Assembly: GCF_019059575.1 (NCBI RefSeq)
Contig: NW_024881561.1
Location: 1,219,001-1,283,000 of the forward strand
Direction of reading: 5' to 3'
Source of the DNA: Amphibalanus amphitrite
Taxonomy: Eukaryota; Arthropoda; Thecostraca; Balanomorpha; Balanidae
Length of the DNA: 64,000 bases
Positions 10,360 through 21,459 of this stretch are shown in pieces (position 1 is the stretch's first letter; every line of letters starts with the position of its first letter). The position numbers and the translations under genes are program-made. The notes beneath the pieces were generated by a model that was not told where the DNA came from, ran no database searches, and worked only from the letters and a program-made list of their open reading frames with translations.

Positions 10360-12504
10360 AAACCGGACCTTGTGACACCTGCATTTTCAAGGGGGGCCTC
10401 TGGTCGTCTTTAGGACCCTCTGTTACCCTCAGAGGGACCCTCTGAGGGCCTCTGCAGACCATCACTGGCCTCAAAGGGCACTCTAGTGGCCTCCATGGAC
10501 CTTCTAGGTACCTGAAAGGGCCCTTTGTTTTCTCTCCAGGGGCCATTGTTTACCTCAAAAGGTCCTCTTTTACTTCAGATGGCCGTATGTTTATCTAATA
10601 TGTACATGAGGCCCCTGGTGGCCTGAGAGGCCCTGTTTGTGTCCCAAAGGGCCCTTTGTTGACCTCTTAAGGCCCCTAGTTGGCCTAAAAAGTCCTCTGA
10701 TTGTTCTAAAGGGCCCTCTGTTCCCCTCAGAGGGCCAGTCTTTTCCTCAGAGTGCCTGCTGACCTCATAGAGCCCATAGTGGCCTGACATAGCCTTCATA
10801 TCACCTCAGAGGGCCCTCTGTTGTAAGGCTCAAGTGACCTTCTCAGAGGGCTCCGGCTGACCTGTGACTGACAATTGTCCACTCTTATCCCCCTTTTGGG
10901 TGACCTATTTCCCCCTCTGACACCCAAGCCAAAATACAATTTTGGGACACTGACTCCGAGGGCCAGTTGATTTTCAGAGGGCCCTCTTTGAAGGGGATGT
11001 GAGGACCCGCTATTCGCCTCAGAGGGCCCTCTGGTGGCTTCAGACTTCAGAGGACCCTATTTAGGTATCAGCGGGCGCCTCTCTGTGGCATCAGAGGGCC
11101 CTCAGAGGCCTCAAATGGCCTTATTACATCTCAGAGAGCTGTCTTTGAACTCAGAGGCATCTTTTTTACTTCTTTGTGGTGTCTAAGGGGGGCCCTCTGG
11201 CCTTTGTCCGCCTCAAGGGGCCTCAAGGGGTCCTCCGATGACTTCCAAGGACCCTCTTTGATCTCAGAGGGCCTGATGACCTCATAGGGCTCATGGTGGT
11301 CTGACATAGCATCATATCACCTCAGAAGGCCCTCCAGTGGCCTGAGAGGGCACTTTGTGGCCTTTGAAGGACCTCCATTCGCCTTAGAGGGCCCTCTTTG
11401 ATCTCTTTGATCTCTTCGATCTCAGAGGGCCCTCTTTGAGGTGGCTGTGAGGGCCCTTTGTTCACCTCAGAGGGCCCTCTGGTGACCTCCAGGGACCATC
11501 TTTAATCTAAGAGGGCCGTCTGGTGGCCTCATAGGATACCTTGTGGCCTGAAATTGACCCTCGTACCTCAGAGGCCCTTCTGTTCGTCTTAACAGGCCCT
11601 CTGCTGGTCTTAGCGGACCTTTTGTGTGCCTGGGAGGGCCCCCTGAGTACCTGAGAGGGCCCTCTGTGTATTTGAGAGGGCCCTCTCTGTGCCTGAAAGG
11701 GCCCTCTGTGTAGTTTGCCTGAGAGGGCCCTCTGTGTGCCTGAGGGGGCCCTATGTGTACCTGAGAGGGTCCTCTGTGTGGCTGAGAGGGCCCTCTGTGT
11801 GTCTCAGAGGACCATATGTGTACCTGAGAGGGCCCTCTGTGTGTCTGAGAGGGCCCTTTGTGTGTCTCAGAGGGCCTCCTGTGTGCCTGAGAGGGCCCTC
11901 TGTGTGTTTGAGAGGGCCCTCTATGTGCCTGAAAGGGCCCTCTGTGTACCTGAGAGGGCCCTCCGTGTGTTTTAGAGGGCCCTCTGTGTGCCTGAAAGGG
12001 CCCTCTGTGTACCTGAGAGGGCCCTCTGTTTGCCTGAGAGGGCCCTCTGTTTGCCTGAGAGGGCCCTCTGTGTGCCTGAGGGGGCCCTATGTGTGCCTGA
12101 GAGGGCCCTCTGTGAGCCTGAGAGGCCCCTCTGTGTACCTGAGAGGGCCCTCTGTGTGTCTCAGAGGACCATATGTGTACCTGAGAGGGCCCTCTGTGTG
12201 TCTGAGGGGGCCCTATGTGTGCCTGAGAGGGCCCTCTGTGAGCCTGAGAGGGCCATCTGTGTGCCTGATAGGGCCCTCTGTGTACCTGAGAGGGCCCTCT
12301 GAGTGCCTTAGAGGGCCCTCTGAGTGCCTGAGAGGGCCCTCTGAGTGCCTGAGAGGGCCCTCTGAGTGCCTGAGAGGGCCCTCTGAGTGCCTGAGAGGGC
12401 CCTCTGGGCTCTGGCCCCCGTTCGTCTCAGAGGGTCCCTTTATTCGCCCCTTTTGAGGGCCCTCTGTTTGCCTCAAAGGGCCCTCCGTTTGCCTAAAAGG
12501 ACCC
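10360..12504 (+). repeat. 21-bp GAGGGCCCTC satellite, left block
   Basis: From about 11640 to 12400 the sequence is a regular array of a 21-bp unit, TGCCTGAGAGGGCCCTCTGAG and variants, centred on the 12-bp palindrome AGAGGGCCCTCT. Upstream, to about 10360, the same palindromic core recurs at irregular spacing and is more diverged, so it looks like the older part of the array. Because 21 is a multiple of three, all frames stay open and encode repeats such as CLRGPSV; these are not genes. The block ends at the insertion point of LINE-B. Confidence 0.85.
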
Positions 12505-12510
12505 TGGGTC

Positions 12511-15510
12511 CGAGTCCGTATCGGCTCGCGGCGAGTGACTGTTTGTTCGCTCTACCGGCCACCGGTGCAGACATCCGCTCGCGTCGCCGCCGATATTGAC
12601 GAGTTGGAACGTCAGTACCAGCACGTGTTGACCGACTGCGCTGGTCCCGTACTACTGGCGGGAGACATCAACATCAACTCAGCCGGCAGAGGAGACACCA
12701 CTGCGGCCAGACGTTTGCAAGAACTGCTGGACGCATATTCGCTGGAGCAGCACGTCCGCGGTCCCACGTACGAGCCGTCTGGATCCGCCATTGACATTCT
12801 GTGTTCCACCAGCAGCTGTGCCCGTGCGGGATCACTCAGCTGTCATTACAGCCCCCACCGGTGGTTGCGCGCCCTCGTGACAGTTCCCGAGCATCGCCCA
12901 CCGCAGTGTAGCGTCACAGCCCGGTGCTGGAGCAGATTTGATGCTTCTGAGGCGATTCACCGACTGCGATGTGTTGACTGGATGCCTGTTTTTTCGAGCG
13001 CCGACCCCGCCTCACAATGGGACTATTTCATTAGCCAAGTCACGCCCATTCTAGATTCGCTCGCTCCCCTCAAACGCTTAAAGGTACGAAACCCGACAGC
13101 CCCGCCGATCACTGCTGAGACCAAACAGCTGATGTCTCAACGGCGCGCGTGCTTACAACTCGGAGACCGAGAGCGATACAGGGACCTGAATCGGCAGGTT
13201 AAGGCTGCTATCCGCCGTGACACCCGTAACGCCCTGCAGCAGCGCATTCAGGAGAGCGGCCGGGGCGGCATGTGGCGTGCTATTGGTCCAGTTCTGGCGG
13301 GGAAACGGACATCGAAACAAATGCCGAGTGCTGATGCCGATAGCATGAATCGCTACTTCGCTGATGTTGGCACCCAGATTGCGAGACAAGTAGACACCTC
13401 AGGTCCCGAGCTGCCTGTGCGTCTGCCTCGGGTTACCTCGGGACGCTTTCAGGTTCATCCCGTTACGCCGGAACGATTAGTCAGTATTATGGCCCAAATG
13501 AACAACAGCTCAGCATGCGGCGCCGACGGACTCAGCATGCGTTTCATCAAACTGTGTTTTGAACCAATTTGCCACGTCATCACGCACATTATTAATTCTT
13601 GTTTAACGTCTCACACAGTCCCTCGGTCATGGAAGCTCGCAGTGATCCATCCCATCCAGAAAAATCCTAAATCTACAGAGACATCAAACTTCAGACCAAT
13701 ATCCATCCTTCCAACGATCGCCAAAATCACTGAACGAGTAGTATATGAGCAACTTTTTTCCTACCTCTCAGCCCATCATCTCTTTTCCCCCAGCCAGCAT
13801 GGTTTCCGAAACAACCATTCTACCGAAACTGCACTTCTGACCTTAACTGACAGGGTTTTTGAGGCGATGGATCGACGACAGGTGGCGCTACTTTGTATGC
13901 TGGACTTGTCTAAGGCCTTTGACGTGATACCCCACGACCGATTGCTCGTCAAACTTGAGCAGTACGGCGTCGACGTCCGCTGGTTCTCCAGTTATCTTAC
14001 CGATCACCAACAACAAGTCCAGATTCGTACACCGGACGGTCGTGGTACTCTGTCACGGCCTTTGGACAACCCCATCGGCACCTATCAGGGATCCGCGCTC
14101 GGGCCGTTGTTGTTCAACGTGTACACCACCGATATGTCACTGTTTTTGCCGGAAGGTGCCTTGTACGATCGTTGTCTTGTACAATACTGTGATGACACGC
14201 AGCTAGCTGTACTGGGGAGTCCAAGCGATGTCGGAGCTATGGTAACCCAGTTGGAGCGGGACCTTGCAGCTCTGTCACTCTGGTTCCGAAAAAATGGGTT
14301 AAAGATTAACGCAGATAAAACTCAGATCATTGTTTTGGGCACAAGGCAGCAAATTCGTCAACTAGCCCCGATAGAAATCAGGTTCATGGGTACCACTACT
14401 GTGGGAACGTCCTCAGCTAAAAACCTCGGCGTCACTTTTGACGAGAGCATGACCTTCTCAAATCATGTGACTGATGTAGCCCGCCGATGCACCGGTATTC
14501 TGAGCGGCCTGAGTCACAGTAGGCACTACCTACCGAAAAGTACGCTGGCCACTCTGGTTCAGGCTCTAGTAGTCTCATCGATCCGGTACGCCATTGTTGT
14601 CTATGGTGGATGTGGTGTCACCCAGATGTCTCGGCTCCAGCGGCTTATCAATTTCGGTGCTCGTGTTGTGTCGGGCAAGCGGAAGTATGACCATGTAAGC
14701 GAAGTGCTGAAAGAGTTGCGGTGGCTCTCGGCCGAGAATATGTGGCGTCTACAGTCTGTCACGCTATTAAAGGGACACTCCCACCTTAACATTAGTTTTG
14801 AGTTGAGATAGCCAAATTGGTGGCCATGGCCTGCAAATACCGGTTTGGGCACTCACAACATCGACAAATGCTTTAATTCGGAGATATGGAATTTCAAACT
14901 TGCAGTTTTCGGATTCTAAGGGGCTAGTGCATTGGTATGCCCCCTTAGAATTTGTGACGTCAGCGGAGATCTAACGATTTTTAAATCTTTTACTAAAACG
15001 TTTGGTAGCACGCGGTGGTATATGCTGCTTTGCGCGCAACAAATGCCGCACTTTCAAATAAAGTCGCTAGGAACAGCGGAGATCCCAAAAAGTAAACAAA
15101 AGTAAAAGTCTAATATCTTGAAAACCGGTGAATATTTTTCGATGAAATTTGGTAGATATTCGTTTTCGCGCTTTCTGAACCGAGCGACATCACTTTCGTG
15201 CCGATTCATTAACTTTTTTGAAGGTGGGAGGGTCCCTTTAAAGAAAATGCTCGAGACAGGAGAGCCCGAAGCCCTATCCAACGCGATTGTGTCGCGAGGT
15301 AGCGTGCATGGGCGTGATACGCGTCAGGCCGACCTGCTCGATTTACCCGTGATTAGAACGGAATCCGGGCGCCGCCGGTTCCTATACGCCACTGTATCGC
15401 AGTATAACGCTCTGCCTCAGGCGCTGCGCAATCTCGGTCACAGGCTCTTTCGGAGGGAGTATCGGAAGCTCCTACTGCGTGAGCAACACGGCGACCCGGC
15501 CAGTGTGTAG
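12511..15510 (+). pseudogene. LINE-B ORF2 (endonuclease remnant + RT), interrupted by a MITE
   Basis: The open frame enters at the 5' truncation (no genuine start) and begins in the C-terminal half of an APE endonuclease (LLAGDININ, then SAIDILCS). The RT follows: FRPISI, motif A (LDLSKAFD), motif B (YQGSALGPLLF) and motif C as YCDD, in which the usual Ala is Cys. The frame stops at 14811 inside an inserted MITE. It resumes in the same phase at 15242 and runs to 15510 with the C-terminal RESGRRRFLY-type segment, also present in LINE-C (55.7 kb). The two parts join in frame across one TTAA. LINE-B and LINE-C proteins are clearly related but not close copies. Confidence 0.85.
14771..15237 (+). 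mobile_element. TTAA-flanked MITE, copy 1 (467 bp)
   Basis: The element is bounded by TTAA at 14767-14770 and 15238-15241. Its terminal inverted repeats start AGGGACACTCCCACCTT and end AAGGTGGGAGGGTCCCT. It carries no ORF of its own. TTAA target duplication is the signature of piggyBac-type transposition. A second copy, inverted and of nearly identical length, lies at 35033-35500. Inside is a hairpin around TTCTAAGGGG...CCCCTTAGAA and a TGACGTCAG box. Confidence 0.85.
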
Positions 15511-15670
15511 CGGCGCGGTGGCGCAAATGTGAATATGTGTGCAAATGTGATGCGTGTGTGTCGTATGTAATGTTGTGCCCACCTCATTCGTTTCACCTGA
15601 CTCGGCAGCCAATAATAGCCATTTTCGGATGGATCGGCTTGCCACGATAAGTACAATACAATACAATACC

Positions 15671-16460
15671 CCCTATTCGCCTCAGAGGGCCCTTTGGTGA
15701 CCACAGGGGGCTCTATTGTTGTATTGGAGGGCCCTCTGTTGCCTCCGAGGGCCCTTTTTATCTCAGAGGACCCTCTTTGACCTCAGAGGGCTCTTTTCGA
15801 CCTATTCGAGATGTCTGAGAGGGCCCTCTGAGTGCTTGAGAGGGCCCTCTGAGTGCCTGAGAGGGCCCTCTGAGTGCCTGAGAGGGCCCTCTGAGTGCTT
15901 GGGAGGGCCCTCTGAGTGTCTGAGAGGGCCCTCTGAGTGCCTGAGAGGGCTCTCTGGGCTCTGGCCCCCGTTCGTCTCAGAGGGTCCCTTTATTCGCCCC
16001 TTTAGAGGGCCCTCTGTTTGCCTCAAAGGGCCCTCTGTTTGCCTAAAAGGACCCCCTATTCGCCTCAGAGGGCCCTTTGGTGACCACAGGGGGCTCTATT
16101 GTTGCATTGTAGGGCCCTCTGTTGCCTCCGAGGGCCCTTTTTGATCTGAGGGCCCTCTTTGAGCTCAGAGGGCTCTTCTCGACCTCTCCAAGATGTCTGA
16201 GAGGGCCCTCGGGCCTGAGAGGGCCCTCTGAGTGCTTGAGAGGGCCCTCTGAGTGCCTGAGAGGGCCCTCTGAGTGCCTGAGAGGGCCCTCTGAGTGCCT
16301 GAGAGGGCCCTCTGTGTGTCTGAGAGGGCCCTCTGAGTGCCTGAGAGGGCCCTCTGTGTGTCTGAGAGGGCCCTCTGTGTGCCTGAGAAGGTCCTGTTCG
16401 TTGTAAAGGGCCCTTAATTTACTCTACAAGGTCCCTCGTTGGCCTAAAGGGGTCCTCTGA
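15671..16460 (+). repeat. 21-bp GAGGGCCCTC satellite, right block
   Basis: The same array continues after LINE-B. It contains a larger duplicated segment: the stretch from CTCTGGGCTCTGGCCCCC to CCTAAAAGGACCC occurs at about 12399-12504 and again at about 15951-16055. The satellite therefore expanded by block duplication as well as by single units. It decays after about 16400. Confidence 0.8.
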
Positions 16461-17540
16461 TAGTCCTAAAAGGGTCCCTAAAAATGTAATTGATACTTTT
16501 CATTATGTAAAAAAATGTAAGTGGTGAAAAGGGCCCTCAAAGTGTTTTCAATTTTTTTTTCGAGTAAAAAAAAAAAAAATTTGCTCCAGGGGGGACCCCA
16601 AGGCTATAGAACTCCAGGTAAGGACACCAGCCGTTTGACCTTGAACGCCGCCGGCCGGCCGATGACGTCATTGGAGGCAAGCCGGCTCGGCGGACACACA
16701 AGGCGAATGCATAACGGAGGGGCGTTGGAACGTTGCGGGAGCCGGGGAGATATTTTAATGTGGATAATGAGAAGATGTGGATAATGTGGATAATGAGAAG
16801 ATACCACCATTGTTATGTTTATTGATCTACAGACTGCATTCTTTTAAACCTCGATGCACTCTAGGCCTGGATGGTTGAGGTTCTTACATTCGTGGAACGA
16901 TCACCCCGTCCGAAGTCCGTGGTCGAAGCTGTCATAGTATTAAAGACACTAAGACGGGTGCAATAACGGCGATCCGATCCCGTCTCTGGCGAATCTAGAG
17001 GGGTCGTAAGGGCCCAGGCCGAATCTGACCGTCTATTTTTAGGGAAACGGGGTGGGTGAATTGACAACCGATGGCTTAAGAGATAATGAGAAGAGATCCC
17101 GTCGTCGATTGTTGTTTGACAGACAACACATGTTGTACTGGACGTATGACCATCAGAGGTAATGCCTGAACGTAGGCAAGCATAATTGTTCTGTCATACT
17201 GTTTAGGAATATAAAATGGTAATGGAGATTATTGAGGATATGATCTCTACATTACAGGAATTCGCTAATTACTACGGCCCATAGGGGCACCGCCGTAGCT
17301 GTTGTTTTGCCATCGGTCCCAGGCAACTCCAGGGAGCTGCAGTACCCGGCGGCCAAAGCGGCCCACCTCGTCGACTCGCAGGTCCTGTGGGATTCCGTGA
17401 TGCTTTAGTGCTTCACCCACAGAAGCACGGGCATAGCAGTAGGATGTGGGGCTAGGTGTCTGTCCACCTCTTCATTGAAAGAACAACGTATACAGCGCCT
17501 GGTCCCGCCGAAGCTCGGTATCGACCGTGACTTATTCACA
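16461..17540. other. Unassigned sequence
   Basis: Contains poly(T)/poly(A) tracts near 16545-16580, a short tandem of GTGGATAATGAGAAGAT near 16757-16800 and a TGACGTCA at about 16663. Otherwise unique sequence with no supported gene. Confidence 0.3.
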
Positions 17541-18725
17541 ACTGGCGGATCCAGGAAGCGGTCTTGGACACTGCGGGGGCTTACCCCAAAAAGGTTTCTT
17601 GGAATTAATTAAAAAAAAACTCTGATTTCGATTCCTTGCGCACTGCTGTGCAGTGTGATTAACCCTCGCACGACCAGGCCATTTCTCATAACACGAACGA
17701 CCAGGGGGGGGGGGTTGTTACGACCCCCCCCCCTGGCGTTTCGAAACGGAAGGTCGTAGAGCTTAGCGGAAAAAACCAACGGATTGCTCTCAACGAGATC
17801 TCGCGATTGGTGGTATATTTTTTGGTCCTAGGTCAACATTTGACCTACTTTTGACCGGTCAAAGGTCAAATTTTCGGAAAAATAGACTTTTTTCAACTTT
17901 CGGCGGCGATTGCGGCAAAACGGTGGGAGATATCGACTTGAAACCTTCACTATCGTGTTCCTTAATCAATTCTCTATCGTTTGGTATGTATTTCGTTTCC
18001 CTAGCTCTAAAAATGGCGCGTTGGGAGCGCCGGAAGTCGGCAAGGTCACAGTCGGCGGCAGAAATTCGAAAAATCAAACTTTAAATTTTTGAAATCTGAT
18101 TGTATTTTTGGATTTGGGAGGTCCATTTGCTCCCTATAGAAGCTAATATTGCTGCATATTCCCATTGAGGTGACAAGAATTAGCAAAATAGTGGTTCGGG
18201 CGCTTTTCAAAAATAGTACCGGACGCTGTTCCTCTTGTGACGTCATAGCTCCGTGACCTGACCTGACCCGGTCAAATTTCTTATACCATATGATAGCCAA
18301 TACTTGCCCCAACATGCATGGGAAGTTTCATCACGATCCATCAACCGATGTCCGTACCACCGGCAGGAAACCTCGGGCGTTGGCACTCAGTTTGTGAAAA
18401 TCCGGCCGGAGGCTGTACCTCTTATGACGTCATAACTCCGTGACCTGACATGACCTGATCAATTTTTTTTCGGCAAAAGATGCGCAAAGGTTGCCCCAGG
18501 GGGTATTGAAAATTTCAGCCCGCTACGACAAGCCGTTTAGCGTGCACTTCGAAAAAACCTCAGGGGGGGGGGTTGATACAACCCCCCCCCCTAGGCGTTC
18601 TAGGGTTAACCAACATTTCCTCAGAAAAGTTGTGAAGTTTTCTTTGATTCTCGAAAAGCGATTTCGGGCGCTGCCAATGTGGGGGAAGACATTTGCCCCA
18701 AATGCCTTCCCCTGGATCCGCCAGT
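17541..18725. mobile_element. Candidate DNA transposon with 15-bp perfect TIRs
   Basis: ACTGGCGGATCCAGG at 17541-17555 and its exact reverse complement CCTGGATCCGCCAGT at 18711-18725 bound a 1185-bp segment without coding capacity. Inside are two G-run/C-run hairpins (17701-17736 and 18559-18595) and a roughly 197-bp tandem duplication of the TGACGTCATA/CTCCGTGACCTGACC phrase (18213 and 18410). No convincing target duplication was found, so the boundaries rest on the TIR match alone. Confidence 0.45.
17661..17736 (+). repeat. Paired-word plus hairpin module (copy g)
   Basis: TTAACCC flank, word ACGACCAGG at 17670-17678, an 18-nt spacer, the identical word at 17697-17705, then eleven G, TTGTTACGA and ten C. 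The outermost CCAG and CTGG extend the stem. Confidence 0.6.
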
Positions 18726-19190
18726 GGGTTGCCCCACTCCGAGCTTGACTAAAACCATTTTCAAACCCCACCAGAAACCGATGGTAAGGTGAATTTAAAT
18801 CCAATAACTCATCTCTGTCTGCCCGCCTAAATATGTATACAACACATGGTACGGCACCCGGCCCTGTCTGAGCTATGAGCCGATCGCGATATTTTCGGCT
18901 TTCCCCAACCCAAGCTCGATTAGGAACGTTCTCCTTCCCCACCCGATTGCTGATGTCAATTCAAATTCAATACCTCATCTCTGTCGGCCCGACCATAACC
19001 CATTCATTGCACACCGTTCAGCGCCCCGCCCGGCCAGAAGTATCCTAGCGCGCTGAGCAGTTGCCTCCAGCCGCGTCATCGCGAGGCCCCGCGCGGCCCA
19101 TAAATTAATACATTGCGCGAATAGCCGTGTCGCCCCCCTGGGGGACCCTAGGACCCCCAGGGTCCCCCCTTGGATACGCCACTGAGCCAA
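18726..19190. repeat. Two-copy ~185-bp repeat and transposon-like end
   Basis: Two diverged tandem copies share AACTCATCTCTGTC(T/G)GCCCG at about 18806 and 18969. The block ends with CTTGGATACGCCACTG at about 19170, the inverse of the CAGTGGCGTATCTAGG-type end seen near 1303. No gene is seen. Confidence 0.4.
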
Positions 19191-19983
19191 GGCAAGGGAG
19201 TTGTTTCGCTGTCCGATTTGTAAGCACTATTAAAGAATAATGATATTCATTTTCAACGCTGTTGAGAAATACTCGAAAGCAAATCTAGTGAAACGCATAA
19301 TATAGGTATATGGCATGATCATAATGGTTTACAATGCCATCCAACAGAGCAGGGACTTTCCCTTCAAATATGGAGGCTCAAACCCAGTGTCAAACTCAAC
19401 TATAACTCAATTTAGCCACAAGGTACCGGGCCGAAAAAGCTAAACCTTGACAAGACACTAATTTTCCATTCTGACAGCAGGGGAGGATAGTTTGGGTCTG
19501 TATTCGGCCTGAAATTGATTGCTTACAGTAAGTTCAGGGTTTTTGTATGATTCTATGAAGTATTAATGTCTGTATCTCATAATTTGGGCTAGTGTGTTTA
19601 TGGTTATCATCTCCTAACTCATCAGTCTCTCTGTGCCGCAAATGTCACAGTCGCGTCATATGACAGGTTTTAGGTAGAATACAATCTATTTTTCACTAAA
19701 TCGGGGTTAAGGCTATTTCCTGATGGAATACAAAATGAAAAAATATAAAACAGTACCAATAGATATGGCGGTCCCGCAGGCCGCAGGTATCCTTCCTCGC
19801 CCCTCGGAATGCACCTATTTACTTATACTTAGGTACTTACTTATACTTATAAAGTTTGGAATTTTGAAAGGCCACTTGGCCTCAAGGATCCAGTCCTATC
19901 AAACTCCATACTGACTCATTGTCCTGACTCAGTCGTTTAGGTGAGTTGTGTGTTTCAAATCAGTAGGCGGAACTATGGTCAAG
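19191..19983. other. AT-rich unassigned sequence
   Basis: I see nothing recognisable in this interval: no long ORF with similarity, no RNA gene and no tandem repeat. Confidence 0.3.
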
Positions 19984-21459
19984 CGTACCCATTTTCGGGA
20001 ACGCATTTTCGTTCCCATGTTTGGGAACGATAAACCCAAATATGGGAACGCCATGTAGGCATTATTCAAAACAAGAAAAAGAACCGTTAAATGACGTCCA
20101 AAAAATATAAAACGATCGTGAACCGCCTGATATTTGTCTCAATATTGTTGGGAAAGAGTTTGATATTGTAAGGCCCATCGTAGTTTCAAATCGTTCCCCT
20201 ATTTCTAAAGCAGTCCATCATCCGGGCCGCGAGCCCAAATTTGGGAACGCTCTCGTACACTGGCGCTGCAAGCGTTCCTTATTATGGGAACGGCGTACCC
20301 AAAATTGGGAACGATTTCACCGACCCCTTTCAGGGGCTCTTTTCATTAACAAGCATCACGTCCAACGCCGCAAATTATTGTTAACGCAACAATGATCAGA
20401 TGACCTTTCCGGCAAGACCGTCGCATGTTTCGCCCGGTCTTCTGCGCTTTTATTCCCGTCGATCTCGCTGCGGGCACGCCCCCCTCTGCAGGATTACGTA
20501 ATTCACAACGCTCAGCGATGTTCAACAAGGTCTTCCATACCTATATCCACCGTCCGCGCCGAGGGTGGAGACATGTCAAGCACCTGTCTGTTTATCACCG
20601 ATAGTTGACGAGCACAAGGAAGTATCCAAAAATGGGAACGCTGAATATGTTCCACCCTCAAAACACCTAGTCCCAATGAAAATCTAGTTTTTTTCCTTTC
20701 TTGATGAGTGTAAGTGGCAAAAGGCCTGGTAGGATGGGCACGAGGAATGATCGAAATCAGCATAAAAATTATAAATAAGCCACACAGAGCGACCTATATA
20801 AGAGAAATTCCCCCAAAACGATCACGCTTAGAAACACGGAAGACAAAAACCACGCTCATGACGCTCCTTATAAAACAACTCTAAACAGCTAGCATCCAAA
20901 TAAAATATGTCTTTCTGGGATGATAAAATACAGCTGAATAATTTTAAACCTCTGAAACTGAGTTTACAACAGTAGTTCGGTAAAATCACTGACGTTCCAT
21001 GCGGTCGTGCGCCCCGACACCAAATGTCACCAATATTACCCCCGGACTGTCCGCGTGTTCGCTTGCATATGTCGGCATCTGGTGTCGCTAGTATGAAACT
21101 TCATAACCAGGCGAAAATTATTATACTTGACCTCAAAATGTTAAAAACGCTTCATTTTCCTTAAAATTGCAAGTTAAATGTAGTATAACCCATGTTTTCA
21201 CCATTCCGTCACTTCAAAAAATCATTAAAAATATCATTCGACGGTCAATTTCCTTGTGCAACGGTCAGATTAAAGATAATTTTATAGAGACTTAGTAGAT
21301 ACTTAAATAAGCGTGCACTTTTTTGAAACGTGATGCACTAATGAGTTTTATTGGGCGAACGGCCGAAAAATTACCTTCCGTTCCCATAAATGGGAACGCC
21401 CGTTCCCATATTTGGGAACTCCGTTCCCAAAAATGGGAACGTTCCTATATTTGGGTACT
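19984..21459. promoter_or_regulatory. Cluster of CGTTCCCA-N4-TGGGAACG palindromes
   Basis: At least ten 20-bp imperfect palindromes of the form CGTTCCCA-N4-TGGGAACG lie at 19984, 20010, 20031, 20230, 20273, 20294, 20621, 21379, 21401, 21422 and (degenerate) 21440. Those at 20010, 21379 and 21422 have perfect 8-bp arms. Adjacent sites are mostly 21-22 bp apart start to start, about two helical turns. The spacers are AT-rich and variable while the arms are conserved. This looks like a homotypic cluster of a dimeric DNA-binding protein site. The protein and target gene are unknown; mib1 starts 3 kb downstream. Confidence 0.5.

Larger units (their letters stand above)
12505..15667 (+). mobile_element. 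5'-truncated LINE-B inserted in satellite
   Basis: A non-LTR element lacks the N-terminal part of its endonuclease and ends in a (TACAA)n tail at about 15650-15667. It sits exactly between ACCC (12501-12504) and ACCCCCTATTCGCC (from 15668). The unoccupied site survives in a neighbouring satellite copy at 16041-16066 as CCTAAAAGGACCCCCTATTC. The insertion is therefore resolved to the base, with ACCC as the likely target duplication. A MITE interrupts the ORF at 14771-15237. Confidence 0.85.

Noticed and set aside
11689-12456. 255-codon ORF of CLRGPSV repeats
   Set aside because: It is a by-product of the 21-bp satellite, which leaves all frames open. No start context, no flanking gene structure and the same peptide pattern on both strands.
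19984-21459. Su(H)/RBPJ paired sites of a Notch-responsive enhancer
   Set aside because: The TGGGAA core matches, but the base before it is A, T or C rather than G, and the inverted spacing differs from known Su(H) pairs. Kept only as an open possibility within the palindrome finding.
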